DNA of 12,287 nucleotides from an uncultured Myxococcales bacterium (GCA_903917305.1 CAIXAA010000086.1:1-12287); one strand, 5' to 3'; counted from the stretch's first letter, positions 1-9,003 are shown. Program-made: numbers and translations. Notes: generated from the letters alone by a model not told the origin.

Positions 1-1616
1 CGCACGGTGGCGTACACGTCCAGATCCGCGTTCGCGCCGATGCCCATGCCGTGCACGCGCGACGCCAGCAACTGCCCGAAGCCCGCGCCGGAGAAGTGCA
101 AATCCAGCGTATGTGCGCGGGTTTGCGGATCGCGCCGCCACGTCGCGCCGATGCTGCCCCAGGCACCTACGGTGTCGAACACGCTCGCACCCGCCTGCAG
201 CGGACGCCCTTCCTTCGTCGTCTTGCCCAGTTCCAGGCGACCGTCGCGCACGCCGAGCAGCACCTTGCCGGCGGCGTCCAGCAGCGACACCTCCGCGCCG
301 GCGACGTGCACGACCAGCCCGTCCGGCACGCGCGCCAGCGGCCAGGCGCGCTCCAGCGGCTCGTACAGCGACAGCAATTTCGCATGGCCGGCGCGCAGAT
401 CCGCCATCCAGCCGATGGCCGGCCGCTGATGGCCGGGTGGCGGCGGCGGCGGCGTGGGCGGCGGCTCGTCGCCCTCGGCCTCCTCCTCGTCCTCCGGCGC
501 GGCAGGCTCCGGCGGACGGCGCATCGCGGCAATCGCCTCCAGCTTCTGACGAATCTCCGGCTGCGACGCCAGGATCGGCGCCGCGAACGGCAGCGTGAGC
601 ACCGGCCGATCGACCTCGAGCCGCTGCCACGCGCGCGGATGGCCCAGGTCGCTCGTGGTCGCCGCCTGCAACGTCACGCCGGCGATCGCCGCCTTCGCGC
701 CATAGCCGGATGCGCGAATGTCCAGCATTTGAACGATCTTGGCGTCATCGCTCTGCAGCCAGCGCACGCGCCCGACCTGCGCCTGCGTCCCCGCCGGCCC
801 GGCGATGGCCACGTCGCGCAGCTCCACGCCCGCCTGCTGCGACCAGGCCGCGCCGCCGACGCGCGCATGGATGTCCGCCAGCATCGGCAGCGCCGGCACG
901 ACAAGCGCCGGTTGCGCCTTGAGTTCCAACGCGATCGGCCGCCGCTCCCGCAACTGCACGTCCGCGGTCAGCGCGCCCTGCCCCGCCAGCCCCGAAAACG
1001 CCGCACGCACCCGCGCTTGCGGCCGGCCAAGGTCGATGTCCGCCGCGATCTGCGCCAACGCGAACTCGCTGCCCGCCAGCGGGCCCGGGCCATTCTCGCG
1101 CAGCCGCAGCGTGCCGCTTGCTACGACGAGCTGGTCCACGCGCTGCAGAAGCCCCGGTCCATGCTCGTCTTCTTCGTCCGCCTGCGCCTGGCGGTTGCGC
1201 TTGATCACCGTGCGCAGGCGCAGCCAGCTCTCCGGCCGCCCGCGCTCCAGCGCGATCGCCAGCGCCGGCCCCTGCACGTCCACGCGGTGCGCACGCTTGT
1301 GGCCGTGCAGCAGCGCGCCCAGATCCGCCTGCACTTCCACGCGCGCGATCGCCAGCATCGGCGCCGCCGTGCCCTCGCGCAGCGTCACGCCCTCCAGGAC
1401 GAGCGTACCGCCCAAGGTCAGATCGAGCTTCTGCCAGGCAAGTTGAAAGTCGCTATCATGGACAAGGTGTTGTGCCTTGTCCGTCACGCGCTGCAGCACG
1501 GCGCGCCTGGCCAGCCACGCGGCGCCCAGCACGAGCAACGCGGCAAGGCCAACCGCCAGCGCGAGCGCGCGAACGCGATGCCGCGGCGGGTGGGTCGGAT
1601 CCGGGGGCGCGCTCAA
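1..1616 (-). CDS. AsmA/TamB-like membrane-anchored envelope protein, 3' end beyond the left edge
   Basis: An uninterrupted minus-strand frame runs from a TTG at 1616-1614 to the window edge, giving 538 codons with no stop. The N-terminus is a short Pro/Arg-rich cytoplasmic stretch followed by one hydrophobic segment (about residues 13-33, rich in Ala, Leu and Val, flanked by Arg), which looks like an uncleaved signal anchor. After it come beta-type repeats in the AsmA/TamB/DUF748 style: a segment naming a 'layer' (residues about 45-95, with LDLTLGGTLVLEGVTLREG) and later similar blocks. A low-complexity acidic and Pro-rich linker (about residues 363-398, DEEEAEGDE then PPPPPP) divides two such regions. 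AsmA-like proteins span the periplasm and are linked to lipid transport or outer-membrane assembly. An alternative is the N-terminal part of a large deltaproteobacterial transglycosylase/penicillin-binding protein, which can carry similar leaders; the missing C-terminus would decide. No homologous catalytic motif is visible in the part present. The gene is divergent from rpmB. Confidence 0.7.
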   Translation of the reverse strand, partial: MSAPPDPTHPPRHRVRALALAVGLAALLVLGAAWLARRAVLQRVTDKAQHLVHDSDFQLAWQKLDLTLGGTLVLEGVTLREGTAAPMLAIARVEVQADLGALLHGHKRAHRVDVQGPALAIALERGRPESWLRLRTVIKRNRQAQADEEDEHGPGLLQRVDQLVVASGTLRLRENGPGPLAGSEFALAQIAADIDLGRPQARVRAAFSGLAGQGALTADVQLRERRPIALELKAQPALVVPALPMLADIHARVGGAAWSQQAGVELRDVAIAGPAGTQAQVGRVRWLQSDDAKIVQMLDIRASGYGAKAAIAGVTLQAATTSDLGHPRAWQRLEVDRPVLTLPFAAPILASQPEIRQKLEAIAAMRRPPEPAAPEDEEEAEGDEPPPTPPPPPPGHQRPAIGWMADLRAGHAKLLSLYEPLERAWPLARVPDGLVVHVAGAEVSLLDAAGKVLLGVRDGRLELGKTTKEGRPLQAGASVFDTVGAWGSIGATWRRDPQTRAHTLDLHFSGAGFGQLLASRVHGMGIGANADLDVYATV

Positions 1617-1623
1617 GGTCAAG

Positions 1624-1628
1624 CTCCT
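1624..1628 (-). promoter_or_regulatory. Ribosome binding site AGGAG that selects a TTG start
   Basis: On the minus strand AGGAG lies 7 nt before the TTG at 1616-1614. A second in-frame TTG occurs two codons earlier (1622-1620) but sits only 1 nt from the AGGAG, too close to be used. No in-frame ATG lies near the N-terminal hydrophobic segment, so the TTG at 1616 is the best start. Confidence 0.6.
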
Positions 1629-1752
1629 GCGGCCGGCGGGGTGCGTGGTGCAAGCCGGGCGCCGATTGTCCTGCCGCTCGGCCGCCGGAGCCAGAAACTG
1701 CCCGCTTCTTCGCGACAGCGCCCGGGAGATCGGCCCGCAGCGCAGCGCGACC

Positions 1753-1781
1753 TTGACACACAGCGACGCCGCATCTAGTCT
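1753..1781 (+). promoter_or_regulatory. Sigma70-type promoter of the rpmB-uxs-argS cluster
   Basis: A perfect TTGACA (-35, 1753-1758) is followed by a 17-bp spacer and TAGTCT (-10, 1776-1781). Transcription would start near 1788, leaving a leader of about 68 nt before rpmB. It is the only strong match in the 239-bp region between the divergent AsmA-like gene and rpmB. The rest of that region (1617-1752) shows no gene and no clear promoter for the minus strand. Confidence 0.7.
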
Positions 1782-1855
1782 TTCGCCCCCGCGCCCTGCC
1801 CGCGGCAGTGTCCCCGACAATTGCGCGGGACAGCGTCTTTGACTGGAGTACCGTC

Positions 1856-2110
1856 ATGGCCCGTGTATGTGACATCACTGGAAAGCGCCCGCTCGTCGGC
1901 AACCGCGTCAGCCACTCGAACAACCGCACCAAGATGCGCCAGCTGCCCAACCTGCAGTACAAGCGTCTGTGGGTGCCGGAGATCGACCAGTTCGTGCGCA
2001 TCCGCCTGTCGACCCGCGCCATGCGCAGCATCGCCAAGATGGGCTTCGTCGCGTTCTGCCAGAAGAACGGCATCGACGTCATCGCCGCTGTGGCTGACAG
2101 CCAGAGCTAA
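1856..2110 (+). CDS. rpmB: 50S ribosomal protein L28
   Basis: An 84-residue protein of the bL28 family, a component of the large ribosomal subunit. The N-terminus MARVCDITGKRP, followed by GNRVSHSNNRTK and a LPNLQ block, matches the family signature closely. Length is close to the usual 78 residues. It has the single early Cys (C5) of the E. coli-type protein and lacks the CxxC pairs of zinc-ribbon L28 forms. The ATG at 1856 is chosen over an upstream in-frame ATG at 1808 because the conserved family N-terminus begins here and GGAG (1845-1848) sits 7 nt before it. It is the first gene after the promoter at 1753-1781. L28 is often paired with L33 (rpmG); here the next gene is instead a sugar-nucleotide enzyme, 15 bp downstream. 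Confidence 0.97.
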   Translation: MARVCDITGKRPLVGNRVSHSNNRTKMRQLPNLQYKRLWVPEIDQFVRIRLSTRAMRSIAKMGFVAFCQKNGIDVIAAVADSQS

Positions 2111-2125
2111 GCAGAAGGACACGGC

Positions 2126-3079
2126 ATGGACCGGCGCGTCGTCATCACCGGAGGCGCCGGTTTTGTCGGCTCGAGCCTCTGCGATCGCTTCCGCAAGGAC
2201 GGCTGGCGCGTCCTCGCCATCGACAACCTCTGCACGGGTCGCCGATCCAACCTTGCGCAACTGCAAGACGATCCGCATTTCGAGCTGCGCATCCAGGACA
2301 TCTGCCTCCCCTTCGACGTCGAAGGGCCGGTTGACGCCGTCCTGCACTTCGCGTCGCCCGCCTCGCCCTTCGACTACCTCAAGCTGCCGATCGAGACGCT
2401 GCGCGCCGGTTCCGATGGCACGCTGAACTGCCTCGATCTGGCGCGGCGCAAGAACGCGCGCTTCCTGATGGCATCGACGTCCGAGATCTACGGCGATCCG
2501 CTCGAGCACCCGCAGCGCGAGAGCTACCTCGGCAACGTCAGCAGCATCGGGCCGCGCTCCTGCTACGACGAGGCCAAGCGCTTCGCGGAAGCGGCGACGA
2601 TGGCGTACTGGCGCACGCACGGCGTCGACACACGAATCATTCGTATCTTCAATACCTACGGCCCGCGCATGAAGGCCAATGACGGCCGCGTCGTGCCGGC
2701 GTTCATCCGCCAGGCGTTGCTCGGCTTGCCGCTGACGGTGTTCGGCGACGGCGATCAGACGCGCTCCTTCTGCTACGTCGACGACCTCGTCGAAGGCATC
2801 GTCGCGGTGCTCGATCGCGGCGACCACATGCCGTACAATCTCGGCAATCCTGTTGAATTCACCATGCTTGCCCTCGTGGAGGAGATCCAGCGCCAGCTGG
2901 GTCCAGTCACGATCGTGCACCGCCCTCTGCCGGCGGACGACCCGACGCGCCGCCGTCCCGACATCCGCCGCGCGCAAGAGACCTTCGGCTGGGCGCCCAC
3001 GGTGTCGCTGTCCGAAGGATTGCACTTGGCGATCGAGGACTTTCGTGCGCGCCTTGCCGCCGGCACCCTCGACGACTAG
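2126..3079 (+). CDS. uxs: UDP-glucuronate decarboxylase (UDP-xylose synthase), SDR family
   Basis: A 317-residue NAD-dependent extended short-chain dehydrogenase/reductase. UXS enzymes convert UDP-glucuronate to UDP-xylose and CO2 via a 4-keto intermediate in the cytoplasm, supplying xylose for surface glycans. Visible motifs: Rossmann GGAGFVGS (residues 9-16); D33 after the second strand, expected to bind the NAD ribose; HFASPASP (74-81), typical of UXS; STSEIYGDPLEHPQ (117-130) with the catalytic Thr/Ser-Glu; the IGPRSCYDEAKR block (141-152) holding Tyr147 and Lys151; RIFNTYGPRM (173-182); GDGDQTRSFCYVDD (207-220) with the substrate-binding Arg213. Length is normal for bacterial UXS. An AGAAGGA Shine-Dalgarno (2113-2119) lies 6 nt before the ATG. 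A related dTDP-glucose dehydratase or UDP-glucose epimerase is less likely, because ASPASP and GDPLxHPQ point to UXS. No UDP-glucose dehydrogenase is present in this window. Confidence 0.9.
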   Translation: MDRRVVITGGAGFVGSSLCDRFRKDGWRVLAIDNLCTGRRSNLAQLQDDPHFELRIQDICLPFDVEGPVDAVLHFASPASPFDYLKLPIETLRAGSDGTLNCLDLARRKNARFLMASTSEIYGDPLEHPQRESYLGNVSSIGPRSCYDEAKRFAEAATMAYWRTHGVDTRIIRIFNTYGPRMKANDGRVVPAFIRQALLGLPLTVFGDGDQTRSFCYVDDLVEGIVAVLDRGDHMPYNLGNPVEFTMLALVEEIQRQLGPVTIVHRPLPADDPTRRRPDIRRAQETFGWAPTVSLSEGLHLAIEDFRARLAAGTLDD

Positions 3080-3094
3080 TTTTCTTGGAGCCCC

Positions 3095-5068
3095 ATGACC
3101 ACCCTGTACCAGCGCCTGCGCGAGCTGCTGAGCCGCGCTTGCCATCTTGGCGTAGAGACTGGCCTTTTGCTGCAACCCGTCGCCGCGGCCGAGATCGCGC
3201 TCGAGCGCCCGCGCCAGTCGAGCCACGGCGATCTGGCGACGAACCTTTGCTTTTCGATCTCCAAGGGCACGGGCAAGTCGCCGCGCGCGGTGGCCGAGGC
3301 ATTCGTGCCGCTGCTGCGCGCCGCGGACACGGAAGGCTGGATCGCCGGCGCGGAGGTCGCCGGGCCTGGCTTCCTGAACCTGCGCCTGAGCGAGACGTGT
3401 TGGAATTCCGCGATCTTGGACACGTTGCAGGGCGGCGCGGCCTACGGCACCTCCCAAGCGGGTCACGGCGAAAAGGTGCTGCTGGAGTTCGTCAGCGCGA
3501 ATCCGACCGGCCCGCTGCACGTCGGCCACGGCCGCGGCGCGGTGCTGGGCGATGCGCTCGGCCGCGTGATGCGAGCCGCCGGCTATGACGTATCCACAGA
3601 ATATTACATCAACAACGTCGGCAACCAGGTCTCCAAGCTGGGCGAGAGCGTCTGGCACTGGCTGCGCGCCGAAGGCAAGCGGGCTGCGGCGCTGGAGATC
3701 TGGTCGCGCGGCGAACCCGTCGCATTCCCCGATGGCTTTCCCGAAGGCTTTCCGGAGGATGGCTACCGCGGCGGCTACATCGCGCAGTGCGCCCAGGACC
3801 TTGCCCACGCCGGTGCCTTCTCCGAAGCGATGGCGGCGGTGGGCAGCTGGGCGGACGACACAGCCTGGCGGGAGGCCGATCCGGCGAGCCTCACCGGCCG
3901 CGCCGACAACCGCACGATCACGGTCAAGAGCTGGCAGAAGATGTTGGAGCGCATCCGCATCGACCTGGAACGCTTGGACATTCGCTTCGATCGCTGGTTC
4001 AGCGAGCGCGGGCTGCACGGTCTGGACGCGGACACGTTGGACTCGGTGTCGGACTGCGCCCGGCGCCTTGTCGCGCAAGACTGGGCCTATGAAGGCGAAC
4101 CGGCCGCGCGCGAAGGCGACGACGAGGAGGAGGCCGGCGATCGCGCCATCTTCTTTCGCGGCACGAGCGAGAAGATCCCCAAGTCCTTCCGGGACTCCAA
4201 GGACCGCGTCATCGTGCGCGGCGACGGCCGGCCGACCTACTTCGCCGCCGACATCGCCTACCACGATCAGAAGCTGGCGCGCGGCTACGATCGGCTGATC
4301 AACATCCTGGGCGCGGATCACCACGGCTATGTGTCGCGTCTGAAAGGCGTTTTGCACGCGCTCGGCGATCTGCGCGCGCAGGAGGGCGATCCGCTGGCGG
4401 CGCGCTGGTCGGGCGAGCGGCTGGAAGTGCTGCTGGTGCAGATGGTTGCCTTGCTGCGCGATGGCAAGCCGGTGCCGATGGGCAAGCGCTCCGGGGAGTT
4501 CATCACCCTGCGCGACGTCATCGACGACGTGACGACCAGCGATGCAGCCAGCGGCCGGGACGCAGTGCGCTTCATCTTCCTTTTGCGCAAGGCGGACGCC
4601 CAGTTGGACTTCGACCTCGAGGTCGCGCGCCGCACTTCGATGGACAACCCGGTGTACTACGTGCAGTACGGCCACGCGCGGCTGGCGTCGATCCTCGACC
4701 GGGCGCGCAGCGAGGGCAAAGGCCTGCGCGATGGCGCCCTGCCGACCGGGCTGCACCTCGACGACGAGCGCGAGTTGGCGCTGCTCTGCGCCGAACTCCC
4801 TGAAACAATTGCCCGTGCCGCCCGCAGCCGCGAGCCGCACCAGGTCGCCTACTACCTCACCGAGACCTGTCGCGCCTTCCACGCCTACTACACGCGCAAC
4901 AAGGCCGACAACCGCGTCATCACCGACGATGACGCGACGACGCAGAGCCGGCTGATGCTGGTCGCGGCGCTCAAGCAGGTGCTGCACAACGGCCTGACCT
5001 TGCTGGGTGTCAGCGCGCCGGATCGCATGGTTTCGCTTCAAGAAGCTGGCGCGGAAGGGAGCGAATAG
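3095..5068 (+). CDS. argS: Arginyl-tRNA synthetase (class I)
   Basis: A 657-residue enzyme that attaches arginine to tRNA-Arg. Domains in order: N-terminal ArgRS Add-1 domain (about residues 1-100, with SSHGDLATN and GPGFLNLRL); the catalytic Rossmann core opening with SANPTGPLHVGHGRG, whose HVGH (142-145) is the HIGH signature; a conserved PTYFAADIAYHDQK block and ILGADHHGYVSRLK; MGKRSGEF (462-469), the KMSK-equivalent loop; and a C-terminal DALR anticodon-binding domain beginning near NPVYYVQYGHARL and ending in the family hallmark GVSAPDRM. It is longer than E. coli ArgS (577 residues). Part of the excess is an acidic insert at about 335-349 (EGDDEEEAGD) just before the FFRGT strand, and a longer Pro/Gly-rich loop near 207-225. 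The ATG is 15 bp after uxs, with GGAG at 3087-3090 only 4 nt upstream, so translation is probably linked to uxs. Confidence 0.97.
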   Translation: MTTLYQRLRELLSRACHLGVETGLLLQPVAAAEIALERPRQSSHGDLATNLCFSISKGTGKSPRAVAEAFVPLLRAADTEGWIAGAEVAGPGFLNLRLSETCWNSAILDTLQGGAAYGTSQAGHGEKVLLEFVSANPTGPLHVGHGRGAVLGDALGRVMRAAGYDVSTEYYINNVGNQVSKLGESVWHWLRAEGKRAAALEIWSRGEPVAFPDGFPEGFPEDGYRGGYIAQCAQDLAHAGAFSEAMAAVGSWADDTAWREADPASLTGRADNRTITVKSWQKMLERIRIDLERLDIRFDRWFSERGLHGLDADTLDSVSDCARRLVAQDWAYEGEPAAREGDDEEEAGDRAIFFRGTSEKIPKSFRDSKDRVIVRGDGRPTYFAADIAYHDQKLARGYDRLINILGADHHGYVSRLKGVLHALGDLRAQEGDPLAARWSGERLEVLLVQMVALLRDGKPVPMGKRSGEFITLRDVIDDVTTSDAASGRDAVRFIFLLRKADAQLDFDLEVARRTSMDNPVYYVQYGHARLASILDRARSEGKGLRDGALPTGLHLDDERELALLCAELPETIARAARSREPHQVAYYLTETCRAFHAYYTRNKADNRVITDDDATTQSRLMLVAALKQVLHNGLTLLGVSAPDRMVSLQEAGAEGSE

Positions 5069-5069
5069 A

Positions 5070-5097
5070 TTGCGCGCGGCGAAAGCTCCGCTAGGAT
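5070..5097 (+). promoter_or_regulatory. Possible weak promoter before the SPOR-domain gene
   Basis: TTGCGC (5070-5075), a 16-bp spacer and TAGGAT (5092-5097) resemble a sigma70 promoter. A start near 5104 would leave a very short leader before the ATG at 5117. The -35 box is poor, so read-through from the upstream cluster may matter more. Confidence 0.3.
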
Positions 5098-5104
5098 GAC
5101 CGAC

Positions 5105-5110
5105 GGGAGG
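5105..5110 (+). promoter_or_regulatory. Ribosome binding site GGGAGG that sets the SPOR gene start
   Basis: GGGAGG ends 6 nt before the ATG at 5117 and lies downstream of an in-frame ATG at 5096. The earlier ATG has no comparable site, so 5117 is the better start and the protein loses seven residues relative to the longest frame. Confidence 0.65.
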
Positions 5111-5116
5111 TCGTCA

Positions 5117-6226
<1,110 letters not shown>

Positions 6227-6312
6227 CCCTCTGCTGCGCCGGTTGAATTCTTGCCCGAGTGTGATAGTGCTTCGGCCGCCCCCCTGCCGCAGTGCTGCGG
6301 CCCAAGGACCCC

Positions 6313-8850
6313 ATGCCGCGTACCACTCCGCACCGCAAGTCCAAGCTCCACCACGTGAATGCTCCGACGGGCCTGCCCGCGGACCAGTGCACGATCGCCT
6401 GCGATCTCAGCGCATTCGACTTCGAGACGACCGAGTCGATCGAGGTCCTGGAGGCGGTCATCGAGCAGGACCGCGCGGTGCAGAGCCTGGAGTTGGGCCT
6501 GTCCATCACGCGGCCGAACTACCACGTGTACGTCGCGGGGCCGTCGGGCACGGGAAAGCGCAGTCAATTGAAGGCCATGCTGGGCCGCATCGCGCCGACC
6601 CGCAAGACGCCGCTCGACTGGGTCTACCTGCACAACTTCGCCGACACGGACACGCCATTTCACCTGGGCCTCAAGGCGGGGGACGGCAAGCGGCTCAAGA
6701 AGGCGATGGACAAGCTGCTGGAACAACTGCAGCAGGAGCTGCCCGCGGCCTTCCACTCGCGCGAACACCAGGAGCGGCTGCAGCACGCGGTGAGCCAGGG
6801 CAACATGCACTCCACCGACGCGTTCGTGGCGCTGTCGCGCGCGGCGGAGCAGGTCGGCTTCCTGGTGCGGTCCAACAAGAACGATGAGCTGGTGACGCTG
6901 CCGGTCGTCGACGGCAAGACGCTGAGCGACAAAGACGTGATGGCGCTGGCGGAGGACGAGCGCAAGAAGCTCGACAAGAAACGCGAGCTTCTCGAGCCGC
7001 TGTTCACCGAGTTCGTGCAGTCCAACCGCCTGGTCGAGCAGGACACGCAGGCCAAGATCACGGGGCTGCAGAAGGGGCTGGCCGAGCGTGTCGCCAAGCC
7101 ACTGATCCGCAAGGTGAAAGACGAGTGCCGCTCGGGTGGCAAGAAGCTCGCGGCGTTCCTCGACGCGCTCTACGAAGACCTGCAGTCGCACATGGAGCGC
7201 TTCCTGCCGGACGACGACAAGCCGCAGCCGCGCGACGGTCCGGGACCGGATCCGTTCGCGGGCTTCCACGTCAACCTCATCGTCGACAACGAGAAGACCG
7301 AGGGCGCGCCGATCGTCTTCGAGACACATCCCACGTATTATCGCTTGTTTGGCAAGATCGAGCGGCGGGTGGAGCAAGGCATCTACTTCACCGACCACAC
7401 GATGATCCGCTCCGGGTCCTTTGCCCGCGCCAACGGCGGCTACCTGATCTGCCATGCCGCGGACTTGTTTCAGTTTCCCGGCGTGTGGGAGAACCTCAAG
7501 GCCACGCTGCGCAACGCGGAGGTCACGGTCGAGGATCTCGGCGAAACCGCGGGTCTCTTGCCGACAAGCGGCCTCAAGCCCGAGCCGATTCCACTGAACG
7601 TCAAGCTGGTGCTGATCGGCGGCAACTCCCTGTACCACATGCTGTATCGCGCGGATGACGACTTCCGCAAGATCTTCCAGGTCAAGGCCGACTTCGACTA
7701 CGAGATCCGCCGCAACGCGGAGTCGGTGCGCAGCTATGTCCGCTTCATTGCAACGGCTTCGCGCAACAACGGCTGCCGGCCGGTCGACAAGGAAGGCGTC
7801 GCCGCCATCATCGAGCACGGTTCGCGCATCGTGGAGTCGCAGCGCAAGTTGACCTTGCGTTTCAACCAGTTGTCCAACCTGCTGGTCGAGTCCGATTATT
7901 TTGCCGCCAAGAGCCGCTCGAAGGTCATCGGGCGCAAGCACGTCGACAAGGCCATCACGGCGCGCACGCTCAGTTCCAGCCTCATCGCCGACAAGATGCA
8001 CGACGATTTGCTGGACGACCAATGGCTGATGGAGTCCTCCGGCTCGGAAAAGGGCGTCATCAATGGCCTGGCGGTGATGTCGGTCGGCGAGCACCACTTC
8101 GGCCGGCCGTTTCGCGTGACGGCGCGCTGCTTTGCGGGGCAGGCGGGCATCGTCAACATCGAGCGCGAAGTGCAGATGTCCGGCGAGATCCACGACAAGG
8201 GCGTGCAGATCCTGAGCGGTTTCCTGGGCGACCGCTTTGCGCAGAAGAGGCCGCTGTGCTTGACGGCGACGGTCACGTTCGAGCAGAGCTACGGCGAAGT
8301 CGACGGCGATTCCGCAAGCAGCACTTGGCTTTACGCGATCCTCTCCGCGCTGGCCGGCATCGGCATCAACCAGGGCATCGGCGTGACGGGCAGCGTCAAC
8401 CAGCTTGGCCAGATCCAGCCGATTGGCGGCGTGAACGAGAAGATCGAAGGCTTCTTCCGCTTCTGCCAGGCGCGCAAAATGACGGGCAAGCAGGGCGTGA
8501 TGATTCCCTGGCAGAACGTGCAACACCTGATGCTCAATCGCGAAGTGCGGGATGCCATTGCCAAGGGCCGCTTCCACATCTGGCCGATCCGCACCATCGA
8601 GGAAGGACTCGAGGTGCTGACCGGCGTCGAGGCGGGCAAGGCGTCGCGCAACGGCGTGTATCCGGAAGGCACGCTGATGCGGGCGGTTGCGGATCGCCTG
8701 GAGACGCTGCGCAAGAACGTGGCGACGCAACGTGGCAGCAGCGGCAAGAAGGGCGGGCCGGTGCACGCGACGGTGGGCGCGCGGCGCAAGCGGCAGCAAG
8801 AGGATGACGGCGGCGAAGGGACCGGGGATTGGGACGATCTCGACGAGTGA
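6313..8850 (+). CDS. Lon-like ATP-dependent protease (AAA_32 plus Lon S16 proteolytic domain)
   Basis: An 845-residue protein of the bacterial LonB/LonC-like group, distinct from housekeeping Lon because it lacks the LAN substrate-binding N-domain. The N-terminus carries the AAA_32 signature (FETTESIEVLEAVIEQDRAV), with Walker A GPSGTGKR at residues 76-83 (K82). A long charged helical insert follows (about 110-290, with ERKKLDKKRELLEPL). The second half of the ATPase contains ARANGGYLICHAADLF, where an acidic Walker B residue would be expected but His follows the hydrophobic strand. The C-terminal protease domain has the dyad Ser667 (GDSASS) and Lys710 (GGVNEK), both intact, so proteolysis is likely. 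The tail is highly charged (ARRKRQQEDD then acidic to the end). The ATG at 6313, with AAGGA 4 nt upstream, is preferred to a GTG at 6292 that has no site. It probably degrades misfolded or regulatory cytoplasmic proteins; its substrates cannot be read from sequence. Confidence 0.92.
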   Translation: MPRTTPHRKSKLHHVNAPTGLPADQCTIACDLSAFDFETTESIEVLEAVIEQDRAVQSLELGLSITRPNYHVYVAGPSGTGKRSQLKAMLGRIAPTRKTPLDWVYLHNFADTDTPFHLGLKAGDGKRLKKAMDKLLEQLQQELPAAFHSREHQERLQHAVSQGNMHSTDAFVALSRAAEQVGFLVRSNKNDELVTLPVVDGKTLSDKDVMALAEDERKKLDKKRELLEPLFTEFVQSNRLVEQDTQAKITGLQKGLAERVAKPLIRKVKDECRSGGKKLAAFLDALYEDLQSHMERFLPDDDKPQPRDGPGPDPFAGFHVNLIVDNEKTEGAPIVFETHPTYYRLFGKIERRVEQGIYFTDHTMIRSGSFARANGGYLICHAADLFQFPGVWENLKATLRNAEVTVEDLGETAGLLPTSGLKPEPIPLNVKLVLIGGNSLYHMLYRADDDFRKIFQVKADFDYEIRRNAESVRSYVRFIATASRNNGCRPVDKEGVAAIIEHGSRIVESQRKLTLRFNQLSNLLVESDYFAAKSRSKVIGRKHVDKAITARTLSSSLIADKMHDDLLDDQWLMESSGSEKGVINGLAVMSVGEHHFGRPFRVTARCFAGQAGIVNIEREVQMSGEIHDKGVQILSGFLGDRFAQKRPLCLTATVTFEQSYGEVDGDSASSTWLYAILSALAGIGINQGIGVTGSVNQLGQIQPIGGVNEKIEGFFRFCQARKMTGKQGVMIPWQNVQHLMLNREVRDAIAKGRFHIWPIRTIEEGLEVLTGVEAGKASRNGVYPEGTLMRAVADRLETLRKNVATQRGSSGKKGGPVHATVGARRKRQQEDDGGEGTGDWDDLDE

Positions 8851-8873
8851 GCGTCCTGCCCGCCAGAGGCGGC

Positions 8874-8887
8874 CGCGGCGCGCCGCG
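8874..8887. other. Perfect 14-bp GC palindrome after the protease gene
   Basis: CGCGGCGCGCCGCG is perfectly self-complementary and begins 23 bp after the protease stop codon. It is followed by GACGAAAAA rather than a T-tract on the plus strand, so it does not meet the pattern of an intrinsic terminator. It could be a protein-binding site, a Rho-dependent pause, or chance in GC-rich DNA. Confidence 0.3.
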
Positions 8888-8914
8888 ACGAAAAATTCCA
8901 CCTGATTTCAAAGC

Positions 8915-8943
8915 TTGCAGCGTGTGCAGCGGGAGCGTAGTCT
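8915..8943 (+). promoter_or_regulatory. Sigma70-type promoter of the Cys-rich lipoprotein gene
   Basis: TTGCAG (-35, 8915-8920), a 17-bp spacer and TAGTCT (-10, 8938-8943). The -10 box and spacer are the same as in the rpmB promoter. A transcription start near 8950 gives a leader of about 54 nt. Two GCAGCG direct repeats (8917-8922 and 8926-8931) overlap the -35 region and could be an operator half-site pair, though they may be chance. Confidence 0.55.
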
Positions 8944-9003
8944 CCGCCGCGCGGGCGTGGCATTGCGCCTGCCTTGGTTAGCGACCTGCGCAAGGCGGCA
9001 CAC

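Noticed and set aside
1617..1752. Promoter for the minus-strand AsmA-like gene
   Set aside because: No TAnnnT-type -10 box is visible on the minus strand in this stretch, so none could be supported.
51..1778. A 575-codon plus-strand open frame at the left end
   Set aside because: Its product is Arg/Gln/Pro-rich with no domain. The opposite strand encodes a protein with a signal anchor, RBS and AsmA-like patterns and stays open to the window edge.
1775..5041. A 1088-codon minus-strand open frame over rpmB, uxs and argS
   Set aside because: It lies opposite three confidently identified genes, and its product is Arg/Ala/Val/His-rich with no known motif. It is an effect of high GC at third codon positions.
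6243..6270. Possible promoter TTGAAT-N16-TAGTGC before the Lon-like gene
   Set aside because: The -10 box is poor, and the alternative GATAGT gives a 14-bp spacer. No sigma32-type heat-shock promoter is recognisable either. Too weak to list as a feature.
8851..8890. Intrinsic terminator after the Lon-like gene
   Set aside because: Hairpins can form (CCGCC-AGA-GGCGG and the 14-bp palindrome), but no T-tract follows on the plus strand; the nearby run is A-rich.
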